Counted from the stretch's first letter, positions 12,210-24,631 are shown. The stretch: DNA of 64,000 nt from Apiospora phragmitis (GCA_038363925.1 JAQQWL010000002.1:3658001-3722000), one strand, 5' to 3'. The notes: generated by a model not told the origin, from the letters alone. Translations and numbers: made by a program.

Positions 12210-14789
12210 ATGAATGACGAGAAGAAAGGCTTTTGGGCAGGGCTCCGCCGGTCGATGAGCAAGGCTCGGGCGCCTCATGGGAAATTGGTTCGCATACATT
12301 ATCTTCATCATCCTACTTGTAGTTTGCGGCTAACGTGCACGCAGGCAAAGGAGCCGCCAAGGCGGGTGAGCGAGGGGGGATGCAGTGCTACGCAGACGGA
12401 TACCCAAGGACCCGGACATACCTAGCGCTCGTCGCAGGCCGCGCCGCGCGAACCCAAGGGACGCCAAAGGGAAAGGCCGTGAAGAGGCCAACGGTCACAG
12501 CTACGAGTCGTCTCCTCTCTCCGAATGGCCGCCACCAGGCATTTCCAGCCAAGAAGAGCTGACGCTGGGCCTTGCCATGGAGTTGATCTCCAGAGGAGTT
12601 CCGGCCCATAAGGGACACAAACGGCCAATCCCTCACAGGCCGGAGCAGTACTACGTCCTCTACGCGACGACAGCAGGAAACAAGGGCGACGAAACCGATG
12701 CAGCGAATGCACATGATTCGATGACGCAGCTGATGACAATCCGCATCCAAGGCTCCAGTGCGCCTGTTTACCCTTGGGACACCCTAGAGCAACCTAGCCA
12801 GGCGTTTGGCGTCGGCAGTAGGCCAGGAACCATCACGCTGAACGAATGGGTATTCCTATCCAGCATGATACCGCCCATGATGGAATTACGGGACCCGGAA
12901 TAAGCCCTCGGGAAGTTACCCTGGCTCAGATATTTGAGCGCCTGAAAGAGCTAGAAGTGGGACTCGAAGACGACCATGATCAACTAATGTACAGGAATCT
13001 ATACAAGCGGTTCTTGAATGGCCCAGACAAGGCCGTAAGCCCACACATATCGATGGACCGCCAGATCACAGATCTTATCATGGTTCTCTCTCGTCCAGAT
13101 TGGCTGGATTTCACCATCCCCAAGAATCAAGTCGTCACCAAATTCATCTTCGACACTAGTCCCGCGAACCACCCACAATACCTCAAGTTCTTTCACCAGT
13201 TGCTGTTGAGCCTCGAGTTGGATATCCGGATAAACTCGAGTTTACATGATGATTGGGCCAAGTCGAAGCTTATGGAGAAGATCCCTCCTAAAATACAGTG
13301 GAACCTCGCTCTTTCCCGTCGTTGGAAAGACAATATCCGGATCGAGGAGTACGGCAAGACGGCCGATGAAGTGCGATTTCGTTTCAAGCTCCGGAAGCGC
13401 CAGGAAGGATGCTCAAGCGGTTTGCGCAAATGATGAAGTGGCCGAATCTCGGTGAAACTCTAGACGCCTTGAAAAAGGGGGCTGTTGATGGAAGTGCGCT
13501 GGACATCAGTTCTCGTAAGTAGCATCTCCTTCGCTTAGTCCCACCCATCAACCTTCATCTGCTGTTGTGGGATACCAGCTACTTTCAAGTTCCGCACGTG
13601 GTTATGGTAGTATAAGATTCACACGATGTAGTTCGACTTTGATTTATTTCACGCCTGCTAATGTAACCCGATACAGATACAATGGCTTTCTTCAGCGGTC
13701 TAGTTTTGCCTGGAGTAAGTCTATCGACTAACACCATCTTATCCGAGATAAATAGTCAACCTTCGCAAGTAAATACTGACCAATCTTTGTTTAGCCGACA
13801 TTTCCATTCCTGATTATGAACTCTCTGGTCGATATCGATCCGGATGAAGACACAGATTCGCTTGCACTTCTCACCCATATTCACCCACATTGTGGCTTCC
13901 AGTACCGCGATAGCTATACATATTGGTCATCGTCTTCGATTGTAGGAAAGGTCATTGCGCCGACTTGTCTCGAGGTGGCAGGCTGGATTGGTCCAGCCCA
14001 ACCTTGTGTCGATCTTGGCCCTTCGCAGATTGCCCGAATCCGCTCAAGACGGCCACGACACCGTATTACCGCGGATGATGTAACTTCTATGAGTGAACGA
14101 TCCGATCCCCTAGGGCCTCCAGCGGAGGTTTTTCCAGTCAAAGAATACGAACTTCTAACGCCAGATATTGGAGATGACGTCGATGCGGTTCGAGTCAAGT
14201 CGTTGAGTCTCCACAGACTTCCGGAGCACCACCAAGATAGGGGTCCCAGGTGGTTTGATGCCTCAATCCAGTTTACGATTGATGGTACCCCCTGGCCTTT
14301 ACAACTCTCGTACGATGTATGCTTCATCAACGCTTGGCCTTGTTCCGAGGGACCACATCCTCTCTTCTTTGATTATGTTTACACGGCCATGAAGGTGGAC
14401 GAGATCATCCACCTTCAGGATTGGGGCCATTTGGCCGGGCTCGACGAGCGGAGCGCGAACTCGACACCGGTCGGAGGCAGCAAGCCATTGCGGCCAATGA
14501 TTCCAGATGACGATGAAGAAAGAGTTCTCGTCGTAGAAGCCTGTGGGGCCAAAGACAACGAGGTCTTAGCAAGAGCCTGGTGTTCGCACTGGGGCCACAG
14601 CGCTGTGGTGGCGGATATTAACAAGACATGGTAAGTCTTATTAGACCTTTGTCCCCGGGGCATGCTCTGTAGAAGCAGAAGCAGCAGCTAACACTAGGCG
14701 AAAGCATGGCGTGTGCAATCCGAGAGACATATGCGGCAACCTTAACAGTGGTGATTCTCGTAGAGGACGCCTATGATGCTCATGACTGA
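12210..14789 (+). CDS. Unrecognised fungal protein gene, reading frame disrupted
   Basis: I do not recognise the family. Protein-like sequence runs through several frames joined by good introns. It starts MNDEKKGFWAGLRRSMSKAR at 12210. A likely intron is 12288-12344 (CTAAC branch), followed by 12345-13514 (coding but frame-broken), 13678-13715, 13795-14630 and a last exon ending at the TGA at 14787-14789. Recognisable stretches include EQYYVLYATTAGNKGDE, GTITLNEWVFLSSMIPPMM, TLAQIFERLKELEVGLEDD, HTMAFFSGLVLPG, and MACAIRETYAATLTVVILVED at the end. Frames change near 12895 (after MMELRDPE) and near 13407 (between KLRKRQE and MLKRFAQMMKW), each as if one base were lost. The N-terminal join near 12345-12385 and the last acceptor (14697 or 14704) are unresolved. 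It is either a real gene with sequence errors, like its neighbours, or a young pseudogene. Confidence 0.6.
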
Positions 14790-15345
14790 TGCGAGATTTG
14801 ATGATGATATACCCAAAGAGCAGGTGGCGTTGTAACTAACTTACTGACACGATTCAATGAAATATACCCAACTTAATCACCACCGAACCGAGTTTGACTG
14901 CCTGGACGGTTAGGCATTGATCTAACCCATTTCGCTGCAGGGTATTTGGAATTCCTAAGTGGACTTATGTACAGTAAAGGCCTTTGTTTCTGTGATCCCC
15001 GATGTTGCTTGGTTGGGGGTTAAACCAAAGCTGTACTCAAGACACCTTAGGCACCTGTAGGTCAGTATAAAAAGTGAAGTACCTAAGGCACCCAAGTTTA
15101 AGCTGGAAGGTGCTGTCAAGCTGGGTTAGGCGTGTACTTGTCTACACCCGCAAAATGTGACCCACTAAAAAGATCCACCCGAGCTACAAACCGTTCCCGC
15201 CTTGTTGATTTCCGTCCCAAATGTTTTCTCAGCTTTCGCTAACGGGATTCTACCTGGAATAACAACACCAGCATCGCTTTGGCCTTGCTGTGACAGTTCG
15301 CTCGTGTATTTGTTTTGAGATCACCAGAAAGCTCCCTGAAACATC
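14790..15345. promoter_or_regulatory. Promoter region of NIC96
   Basis: No coding signal. A TATAAAA element lies at about 15066-15072, some 275 bp upstream of the NIC96 start, next to CCTAAGGCAC-type repeats (15040-15100). Otherwise featureless. Confidence 0.4.
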
Positions 15346-18300
15346 ATGTCGGGCTTATTCGGGGGCAAGCCCTCGCCGTTCGCTGCGTCTACTACTCCCG
15401 CCAATACGGGTAGCAATTTGTTTGGGTCGACCACGCCGGCGCAGCCTTCGCAAAATACGGCCAACCAGACTCCCAAGCTAGGAGGTCTCTTCGCCGGTCT
15501 TGGTAGTACTACAAACCAGCAGCAATCGCCCTCACCCTTCGCGAACACGACGACAACCCAACCTCAAGCAGGTGGCAGTGCCTTCGGCTCAACTCTGGCG
15601 AACCAGAACCAACCGACCAACCCATCACCGTTCGGTTCATTGGGGCTTTCGACGAACAACCAAGGAACCTCGGGGCTATTCGCTGCTTCACAGCAACAGT
15701 CAGCAGGCAATGCTACCAATGCGCAGTCGCAGGGCCCCACGACTGGTTATTTCGATAGTTTATTGGCAAAGAGCAAGAAACAAGCCGCTGGAGAGACGGC
15801 CCTCGAGGATCTTCCCAGCCTTCAGCTTGGCTTGGGCGATTTGCGCCAGAAGCTCCGGAACCTAGGCCCACGCGCACAAGACCCCCTCCAAAGCAACAGA
15901 GCCCAGTATATGCTTGCTGCCTCGGGTGTTGATCCAGGCGCAGCTGTGAAAGATCTGAACTACTTCGATATCCAAGCCGGTCGCGTCGACCGCCCGGCCT
16001 CTAATGCTGGCCCCTCTGAGCTAGACGTCGATACATACCTTGCCAACCTGCAGACAAAGACAACACTTAGCATGATTGCCGAGGGACTGGAGAGATCGGC
16101 CAAGGAGTTCGACAATTTCCTCGAGGATAATATCACGATGGAATGGGATGCGCAGAGGAAGCGAATCTACGAACACTTCGGGATTCAGACTAGAGACAGC
16201 GGCCCCGATAACAATGCTGGGGCGCCCAGGGAGTCCGTAGGAGGTTTTGGCCGCTCTCGACGGACCAAGGCCGCACGCTCAACCCCAACTGGCGACCGAG
16301 CTAGCACTTTTGGCAGATCAGGTCTACAGAAGTCTGTCATTGGTACACCCAGCAAAATCGGCTCCCACCAGCCCGAGTTCACCGATGTGGAGAACCAGTC
16401 TGGAAAGAATTCATCGATGAATGGCGCGGCCTCTGTGGATGACCGATTCTTGCGAGAGAAGCAGGGAAAGCTTGCAGACAAGATCCGAGAGCTCAACCGT
16501 CACCGACTGGAGCAAAGACCTTACCCCCTCCTCCACGAATTGAGCGATGTCGAGAGCAGATCAGGCGACCGACACGCACAGCAGGTTGTGGAGGCGTACC
16601 AGGCCGTAATTTCCATGGTCGGTGAGAATGCAGAGGCAGAGACTTTCACAAATAACGCCACCCCTAGAGAGCGTCAATTTGCCAAGCTATACCTTGAAGC
16701 ACAAAGCAACGCTCCACAAGCTGTGGAGATACGCAAGAGGATTCTCAAGGGTGCCAACGAGTTTCTGGAGAATAAGTTCTTTACAGAAGTCGAGACCCTC
16801 ATTACCAAATACCCTCGTGAGGCAAATCTTGGCGGTCGTCCCGATGTTGTTAGCAAAATCAAGGCATATGTTCGCTTGCGCCACGCACGCAGAGATCTCG
16901 TGCCGGACAATACCGAGCTTCAGCAAGTCGGCGGCGAGTATATTTGGGCCCTCATCTATTATCTCCTCCGATCCGGCCACGTCACCGAGGCGGCCGAGTA
17001 CGTTAAGGCACATTCGACGATATTCCGTACAATTGACCGTACCTTCTCGTCGTACTTGCTTGAGTATGCGTCAAACGAAGACAGGCGGCTGAGACGGCAA
17101 CTACAAGAGCGCTGCAACAACGAGTATACGCAACGAGCGCGCAACGCCCCTGAAAACAGCATCGATCCATTCCGGATGGCCTGTTACAAGATTATTGGCC
17201 GTTGCGAGATCATCAACCGCCAGCTCGAGGGGTTGAACACAGAGATCAACGACTGGATATGGCTTCAATTCAATCTTGCTCGGGAATCCGACAAAACAGG
17301 CGATCTTCAGAGCGAATCCTTCACGTTGATAGATCTGCAACAGACCATTCGTGATATTGGCGCCAAACACTTCCCAAAGACGCCAGCTGAGGATTCTAAC
17401 GGCACCTTTGGCATGTACTTCTTCCTTCAGGTCTTGTCGGGTCAGTTCGAGCAGGCGATCCAGTACTTGTATCCCTTCTCTTACGTTGATGCTGTCCATT
17501 TCGCGATTGGTCTCGAGTTTTACGGTCTCCTGCGGCCAGCCGATCCCTTCGCTAACCCCAATGACCTTGTCACCTTCAACACTCGAAACCAAGCTCAGGT
17601 CAGCTTTGGCAGGATGCTGGGCTACTACACTCGTGACTTCAGAGCGGCTGACGTTGGATCAGCGGTTGACTATTTGGCATTGATGTGCCTCAATGCAGAT
17701 TTAGATGGCGACGCCGGAAGACAGCAGGCCGAGCTGTGCCACCTTGCTCTTCGTGAGCTGATATTGGAGACCCGGGAGTTCAGCAAGCTGATTGGCGATA
17801 TCCGACCTGACGGACGTCGCATTGTTGGCTTGGTTGAAGAACGTGGCCCGCTCATTGGGCTTCGCGAGGAGGACGACTTCGTCAAAGCGGTTACGCTGCA
17901 GGCTGCTAGATATGCGGACGACAATGGGAGAACGACGGATGCAGTACTCTTGTACCATCTCGCAGAGGACTACGACAGTGTGGTGACGATTGTGAGTCGG
18001 GCGCTGAGCGAGGCCATTTCACTCGACATTGGCGAAGACCCGTTGCGACTTCAACCAGTCAAGCCTCGAGCAGAGGGTAAAGAGGTCGAGGTCCAGCCTG
18101 GCAGCAGTCTCAGTCTGGCCTCCATCGACGACCCAGTAGACCTAGCAAGAACCATGGTGGGGATGTACGGGAAGGACGCCATGTTCTACACCAAGATTGA
18201 GGAACATAACCGGATCGCATGCCATCTCTTGCTGCAGATGAGCGAGATCAAGGGCATGGTGGAAACCGGGCAATGGCCAGAGAGTCTAGACGTAAGTCAC

Positions 18301-18685
18301 AGCGGATTGATGTGTTCAAGTGGACTACGAAACGAACAAAGCCGGCTAACTAACTTGCCAACAGAGAATACGAGTGTTGGAGATTCTACCTCTCGATGCC
18401 AACGGCGACCCGGCCATCATTCGACACTACGCATCCAAGTTCTCTGGGCTGTCCCAAAGCGTGTCGATGAATGTGCCCAACTTGTTGATGTGGACTTTGG
18501 CATGCTGCATGAACCAGAAGGAACGGCTCATGAGCGGACAGTACAGCGGCAACGAGGGGACACGGCGGATGATGTTTACTGGGCTCAAACAGATGACGAT
18601 GGACCTGACGACATACACGAGTCAGCTCAAGTATCGGTTCCCGCCTCACATCCACCAAGCACTGGCCAGAGCCTCGGCGGACTAG
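15346..18685 (+). CDS. NIC96: Nucleoporin NIC96/Nup93, inner-ring scaffold of the nuclear pore
   Basis: Linker nucleoporin that anchors the Nsp1 channel complex to the inner ring of the nuclear pore. Two exons, 15346-18291 and 18365-18685, joined in phase 0, encode 1088 residues with no frame break. The N-terminal 150 residues are low-complexity and rich in Gly, Ser, Thr, Asn and Gln, with FG-type motifs (GLFGGKPSPF, NLFGST, GGLFAGLG, SAFGS, SPFGS). A predicted amphipathic segment follows (FDSLLAKSKKQ, LPSLQLGLGDLRQKLRNLG). The Nic96 alpha-solenoid fills roughly residues 190-1088, with typical segments such as VGGEYIWALIYYLLRSGHVTEAAEYV, shown here only in part as GEYIWALIYYLLRSG, and YLYPFSYVDAVHFAIGLEFY. 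It is longer than yeast Nic96 (839 aa) because of the N-terminal extension and inserts. Confidence 0.93.
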
Positions 18686-19318
18686 GCATTGGCTCGAGAT
18701 TTGGCGCAGGACGAGGTTGGAGGACAATGAGGGCAGGGAATAATGTTATAGGCGTAGAAAGAAAAGATTAGATTTCTTGGCCGTAGCAAGCCGCAGCATT
18801 TCCGGACACTTGAGCCTACCCAACTACCCACCTACCTAATCATGAATAGCACCATCGCATCGCATCGTGTTGTGTCGAGTCGTGTCGTGCAGTTTGTCGT
18901 GCTCGGCTATTTGTACGGGGCCTTGGGGGCCTTAGCTTAGCTGCTTAGGCCACCACCTAGTAACCTACCCACTTAAAGTTAGTGTGACTCAGGCCCAGAT
19001 TTGATCGATCGGCGCCCCCCCCCCAGTCGATAAACCAGGAATTTTCTCCGGCACTCACTGCGACCCCCCGGGACTGCCCAATTGCTTACTTACTTATCAC
19101 TTGCGCTCACTGCAGTACGACGAAAGCAATGCGGCTACGGCTGCCACTCTCCGATTCGGCATTCCCGATTGCGGCCTGATGAGCCTGCCCTTTTCATTTT
19201 CCTATATCTCCCCTAGATGCTATAACCCAATAGGAAGTTTCCCTTGTGTTTTCTTTTCCCGTCTTATTGGGGGCTTGGGGTCAGGGCCGTCTGCGTGGTC
19301 CGTTGGTCGGGCAAGAGA
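18686..19318. promoter_or_regulatory. Intergenic region upstream of the bZIP gene
   Basis: This holds the NIC96 3' UTR and the bZIP promoter or leader. Short imperfect repeats of TCGTGT/CATCG type lie near 18850-18900, ACCTACC-type repeats near 18820-18975, and a C-run near 19014-19023. I see no gene here. Confidence 0.45.
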
Positions 19319-21502
19319 ATGCCGTCGCCCTCAACCGCTTCTTCAGGCCAACCACATCATCAGCACCATCCCTCCTCCGCCACCACCACCGCCACCACCA
19401 TCACCTCAGCACCAGCTCCTTGCGTCGACAACCACACTCCGGCCGCCTCCGTTGGCTCGCCCTCGGCCTACCACACGACCGGCCACAAGCGAGGCCTGTC
19501 GCAATCCCTCGACGGCCACTCGCCCGCCGAGTCCAACGCCTCGTCGCCCCATCCGCCCCGAGACAACACCTCGGCGCCCGATGACCAGAGGGCCAAGAAA
19601 CGGAAGCCGGGGCCGGGCTCTAGAGGTGTAGCGAACCTCACGCCCGAGCAGCTCGCCAAGAAACGCGCCAATGGTATGTCATCAATGGTTGCATTTTTGC
19701 TATATACCGGCCACTGTCGTCGCCTTGTCCTTGTCCGTCAGTGGAGATGGGGCGATGGGGCCACTTGTCTGCATTCCAGCTGCCCAGATCGACATATACT
19801 CCCCCACACCGTCAGCTCATGTGTTCGAACGATTGTAGCACTCTGCGCGCGCCTATCCATGATACACCATCCATGCTGCTAACCATCCGGACATCCGTTA
19901 CGTAGACCGAGAGGCCCAGAGAGCCATCCGCGAGCGGACCAAGAATCAGATCGAGGCCTTGGAGAAGAGGATTCGCGACTTGACATCGCAGCAGCCCTAC
20001 CAGGAGCTCCAGGCTGCGATACGCGCCAAGGAAGAAGTTGAGGCTGAAAATGCCGATCTCAAGAATCGCATGGCCTCTATCGTGTCCTTGATCCAGCCGG
20101 TATTGAGAACCCCACAAGGTCGGCACCTCTCCCTTCTTACAATGCGATACGGTTCTCATTCACAGGCTGGGGCGGTCTCAGCGATGCTAAAAAACTTGCA
20201 TGCCATGTTGTATCAGTTAGCTGGCTCCCCGATGTGCCTCGTCCACCTTGTCTCTGAGCTAGGCGGCTAACTGTGATCTTAGTAGCGGACGGAGCATATA
20301 GCGCACCTCCTACGCAGCCTTTCACCACAAGTGCGCAGGCAGCTCCAGCTGCCCAGACTCACTTGTCCGCTCCTACCACCTCCACGCCACCGAGCACAGC
20401 TTCGCCCAACTCGGCTGAGCAATCATGGCAGCCGTCGGGCGTGCATAGCACAGGGTCCTCGGTGCAGGCAAGCCCGAACTTCGCTCAGGTCACGCTGATC
20501 GGTCAGCAACGAGCGCAAGCCCTCGAGCTGGGCGCCGGTGAGCAGCTGAGGCTGGATTTCCTGTTGGATTCATCCTCCGCACAAAAGCTGAACCGGATGC
20601 AGACTGGCATCAACGGAGCGCAAGACTCACCAGCGTACAGCCACTTACCTATGAAGCATGATTGGAATGGCGTTCCCATTCCAACCGCGCGGTCAGGCTC
20701 TTTGGCGCAACCCCTGGCGCAGCCCCAAGCTCATCATCCGTATCAAAATGGAGGTCATGTGGGACACGACCAGGATCCCTCGTCGATGGCTTTGTCAGCG
20801 CCAAAGAACTGTGGCCCGACGTGCCCGCTTGATAGTCTTCTTCTCGACTTCCTTCACGAGCGACGCCAGCGTGCTGCGGAAGGGGTATCGGCGCATGAAA
20901 TCGTCGGTCCCCGTTACCCCTCTGTTTCGTCGCTTCTCAATCCCGCCAACAGCGCCTACTCGCACCCCCTTTCTAAGGTTTTCACTGACATTTTGGCCAC
21001 ATTTCCGGGAATCTGTGGCTTGCCCGAACGCGTTGCGGTACTTTATGTGATGTTCCTGGTGATGCGCTGGCAGATTTCACCGACCAAGGAAAACTATGAT
21101 CTGCTGCCGTCCTGGGCGCGCCCCCAACCCTCCCAGGTCTACATCAGCCACCCTGCCTGGATAGATCACCTGCCCTTCCCCCACATGCGAGAGCGCATGG
21201 CCAAAGACTATAACCCCGCGGACTATTTCTTCGAGAACTTCTTCATTCCCTTCACCACCACGCTGAGCCTGAACTGGCCTTACGAGGAGACGGACTGTTT
21301 GCTACAGAGCCCCGACGGCGACGAGTTGCTCATCAACCCCGTGTTTGAGCGGCACATGCGGCGGCTCGAGAACTGGACTCTGGGAGATGCGTTCCACCAG
21401 ACGTTTCCTCAGCTCGACGGAACGTACAACCAGAAGCGGGATGGAAGCATCGCTCGGAACAACCGCGACGGCAGCTTGGAGGTCAGACCGGGCAGCGGCT
21501 GA
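19319..21502 (+). CDS. bZIP transcription factor with C-terminal DUF3425 domain
   Basis: Fungal-specific DNA-binding regulator; the target is unknown. Exons 19319-19673, 19906-20118 and 20283-21502 give 595 residues in frame. The N-terminus is rich in Ser, Pro, His and Thr. The basic region (about 110-135) is split by intron 1: LAKKRAN joins DREAQRAIRERTKNQIEALE, which has the N-x7-R spacing of bZIP proteins. It is followed by a coiled-coil stretch (EALEKRIRDL ... VEAENADLKNRMASIV). The middle is a long low-complexity linker. The C-terminal third (about 385-560) is DUF3425-like: CPLDSLLLDFLHERRQ, LPERVAVLYVMFLVMRWQI, SWARPQPSQVYISHPAWIDHLPFPHMRERM. The start was taken as the first ATG in frame. 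A small uncertainty is the acceptor of the last exon, where TAGTAG offers two choices in the same phase. Confidence 0.88.
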
Positions 21503-22314
21503 AGTATGACACCGGGTATTGACTCAGATCGACATGTTCTTTTTTCCGGATCAAGGATGGGCAAGATAATGGTGGGTAAAAGGATGGTGGTAACCAGTCA
21601 CACCTGTACAAAAACAAGTTATGAATGCATTGCATGGTCACCGGAGTTTATGTTGGATGTCTGTCTTTTTCTGCTTTCGGCGTTCGTTGTACAGTGTTAT
21701 TCGTGGAACTGGCGGATGGGCCAAAGGACTGGCAAGGTGGGCTACGCAGCTTGGGAGTGGCGGTGGCGCCTATCGTGTCATCATCCACTGGAACTGTATG
21801 CTGTAGCACTGGGATATTACCCAGTGTGTTTCGACTAGTGGCCAAGGACCTAGGTTGGGTGAAGTTTGGGACATTGTGGTCTTGTATTTACGGGTTAATA
21901 TGTGTACATACCTACTGTCTAGTCATGTTGTCATGAGATTGGGCATGACGAGGAGGACGCTTGGGTTGGACTGTACAGACACTTTGGAAGCAGGATATTC
22001 CTGGCATTGCAAATATGGGAGGGAGGGTTGTTTGTTATTGGTCATCGCGTGCGTGCGTGCGTGCGCTTTGAACCATGCCACTAGGATGCGCTGTTGACGC
22101 GGGTATCTATCTGCTCTAGCATCCTTGATAATACAATGAAATTCCAGCTTCCCTGTGTTGGTGTACTTGTATCTCTCCCTCATTACCGGGTAACCTATAT
22201 CGGTAATGCACAAATTATGTGCGGCAACAAAGATACACTACACTGACGATGTCCATACAAGGGTGTTGTTATAACTGAAGTTGGTCAGTGTGACGGACAG
22301 ACGAACGGACTACC
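21503..22314. other. Convergent intergenic region
   Basis: This lies between the 3' ends of the bZIP gene and the DCAF4-like gene. It contains a short GCGT tetranucleotide run near 22047-22064. No coding or RNA feature was recognised. Confidence 0.5.
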
Positions 22315-24057
22315 TTATGCCTCGTCATCTATGTTTCTCACGCCGAAAGTATATGCGTGGAGATTGCTGCCATTACCGACGAAAAGCGTGGGATGGCTGT
22401 CCCGCGGCATCGTCTCGAATTGGAGCGACTGGATAACGCCGCGGTGAGACCGGATCTGGTCGATATCGGGCGACTTCAGACGGTGGCCCGTCTTGGTGGA
22501 ATGTACGGCCACCTTGCCGTCGTCGTGGGCGGCGGCGACGATGCTGTTGTCCCTGTCAACATCGAGCCCGATCTGAATGTGCGGGCCGTTTTGGTACTTG
22601 GGGAAGCGGACGACGGGCAAAACGTGCGCGAAGGTGGGGTGGTGGCGGTTCGCTCGCGCGTTGTTGTCGTTGCTGCTACTCGTTTTCCGCAGCATGCGAA
22701 CGTCGTAGACGGCCATGGCATCTTTGAGGCCGCTGACAAGGACGTTGTGCTCGTTCAGGGACTTGATGTGGGTGATGGGGGAACCGAGCCTTTTCGAGAC
22801 GTCCCGGGTATCGTCGTTACGATCCCGGACGTCCTTGATGGAAAGGTGCCCGGGGCGCCCGCCAGCCAACAGGATCGAAGGATGTTCGTTCAGAAATTCC
22901 AGGGCGAATATGTCACGGTATATCTCTGCGTAGGTAGTGGCGTGGGGGGGTGGTGCTAGCCACCTAGGGTCCCTTCCGGCATCCCATTGCAGAATACCAC
23001 GATTAGACCCAATCGCACACACCGTAGATGACGCAGCTGGGCCGGGGGCAATAACATTGATCTGATAATCCGTGATTCTGCGGTTGTGGCCAGGAATGCG
23101 TACGTTGGTAAAGGGGCTCTCCAATTCTCCGACTCCTATCTGACGTTAGCGAGAATCAATACCAGGACAGGTTCCATATAGCTTACCCCATCCCAAAAGC
23201 CACTGGGGGGTTGTGTTTGTCGAGCTTGCGGGCGCTTCAGCAGGCTTGAACCTCCAAAGCGACATTTCCCTCCCAGGGCTACGGCTAGAAACTAGAACAC
23301 TCGCTGAGGGCTTATGAAACTTGATATCTGATATTTGTGACACTGCCAGCTCGCTGTATGGGTTGCCACGGGGTGTGTTGTAGTTGGCAAGCAACTGCCG
23401 ATGAACCCTGAAGTAACATGTCAGGTGATGATACGGGGGAATGCTAGGCTGTAGAGGAAGCACTTACCTGCCGTTGCAATCTCTAGGAATATAGGTAGAG
23501 AATAGCAATAGTTCATCCAAGGCTGGGCAAATGTTAGAGAAGAGCCCGTAAGGTTGTAATTGCAAGCATAGCACCACGGGCTCAACGTTCGACTCACTTG
23601 CATATGCCACTCCCAGTCCAGTCTTGGTATCGGCGCCAATAACGCACAGTTGCCGGACGTTAGTACACGAACGCCAACGGGCGTCGGCCAAGGGATCATG
23701 CCCTTCTCAACAATCCCCTTTGCATAGCCGGCTTCTTGGACATCTCGGCGGACAAGACCGTATTCGCGAGTATAGACTCCTCCTATCAGAGGATCACTCA
23801 TCAACCGGGAACGCTTTAGCCGCCCCTTCTCCAGGCCTAGGCGCTGGAGGGCTGCTGCTGCCTCTTGGCTTTCCAGCCGGCGCTTCTTGACATTGTCAGA
23901 GGACCAGTATGATGTCGTGGGAGCGGTCCGGCTACTTTCCACTTTGAAATAGCGTTTCTTCTCTTCATCTGCGGAAATTGTTAGTAAAAGCAGGCACCAC
24001 GGATTTCCCGGACGAGGGCTGTAGCTGACCGTAGAAGTAACCTGGGATCTCCCTCAT
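22315..24057 (-). CDS. DCAF4-like WD40 protein; one frameshift near 23692
   Basis: Probable WD40 substrate receptor of a CUL4-DDB1 ubiquitin ligase, by resemblance to DCAF4 (WDR21). Five exons on the minus strand: 24057-24030, 23968-23598, 23522-23468, 23407-23187 and 23135-22315. The N-terminus MREIPGYFYDEEKKRYFKV matches the PGYYYDxEKxRYF signature that begins DCAF4 proteins. Blades follow, for example QLCVIGADTKTGLGVAYAS, SQISDIKFHKPSASVLVSS, ILLAGGRPGHLSIKDVR, HNVLVSGLKDAMAVYDVR and SIVAAAHDDGKVAVHSTKTG. The spliced length is 1496 nt, one short of a multiple of three, so about 498 residues after correction. Within exon 2 the frame ending GIVEKGMIP must jump to ADARWRSCTNVRQL near 23692, a probable T lost from a short run. 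A Met at 24165 would extend the N-terminus but is less likely. An in-exon intron is a weaker alternative. Confidence 0.75.
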
Positions 24058-24631
24058 TGTCACTGGCGCTATTGCAGGGCATCGCAAATGTGAGGTGCGG
24101 GGGAGAGGAAAACCAGCTGAAAACTCTGCAATGCAATGCTCGCAGTAATTATCGCCTCCCTCCAAGATGCCACAGCCAGGGAATCAGATAGTATCTGACC
24201 CCGATTTGACTTTGGGAGAGGTCAGGAAGAAAGGGTCACGTGATGCTTGTCGCGATAGTTTTTGTAATGGATAAAGGTAGGTGATTACTCGTACGACCAG
24301 TGAGGCGAGCACCTGCACCTCAGCTAATAAGCTCCCGGCTAGCTACGTATGCAGCTTTCTAGCTCTCTAGCTACCCCTCACCTAAATTGGAGCTGCTCGA
24401 GCTGCCTGAGTACTTACTTGCTTTTGACCCCTCCATCCTCCTCCAACTCCCAGGACACACACCTCTCTAACCTACCTACACCCAACCTATAAACAAACAT
24501 GTAAGTCCCTACCGGAAAGAAACGAGCCCATCACCTAGCTACCCTATCTACATGTGCACAGCGGCACATTGATCGACACCCGATCTAATCTCCAAAATCC
24601 CAGTACAGTACAGCACAGCACAACCGCCAAG
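24058..24631. promoter_or_regulatory. Divergent promoter of the DCAF4-like and ABM genes
   Basis: Short shared upstream region. A palindromic TCACGTGA (24236-24243) lies in the middle, and CTAGCTA/ACCTACC-type repeats lie at 24330-24540. A candidate 5'-UTR intron for the ABM gene runs from GTAAGT at 24501 to CAG at 24559-24561. No other gene was seen. Confidence 0.45.
24237..24242. promoter_or_regulatory. CACGTG E-box in the divergent promoter
   Basis: This core is embedded in an 8-bp perfect palindrome TCACGTGA. It sits 180 bp upstream of the DCAF4-like start and about 390 bp upstream of the ABM start. It is a typical bHLH (Cbf1/Pho4 class) target; use is inferred. Confidence 0.35.

Noticed and set aside
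22315..24165. Upstream start at 24165 for the DCAF4-like protein
   Set aside because: The family signature begins at MREIPGYFY. The extra 36 residues are Cys/His-rich without known counterpart, and it would shorten the divergent promoter.
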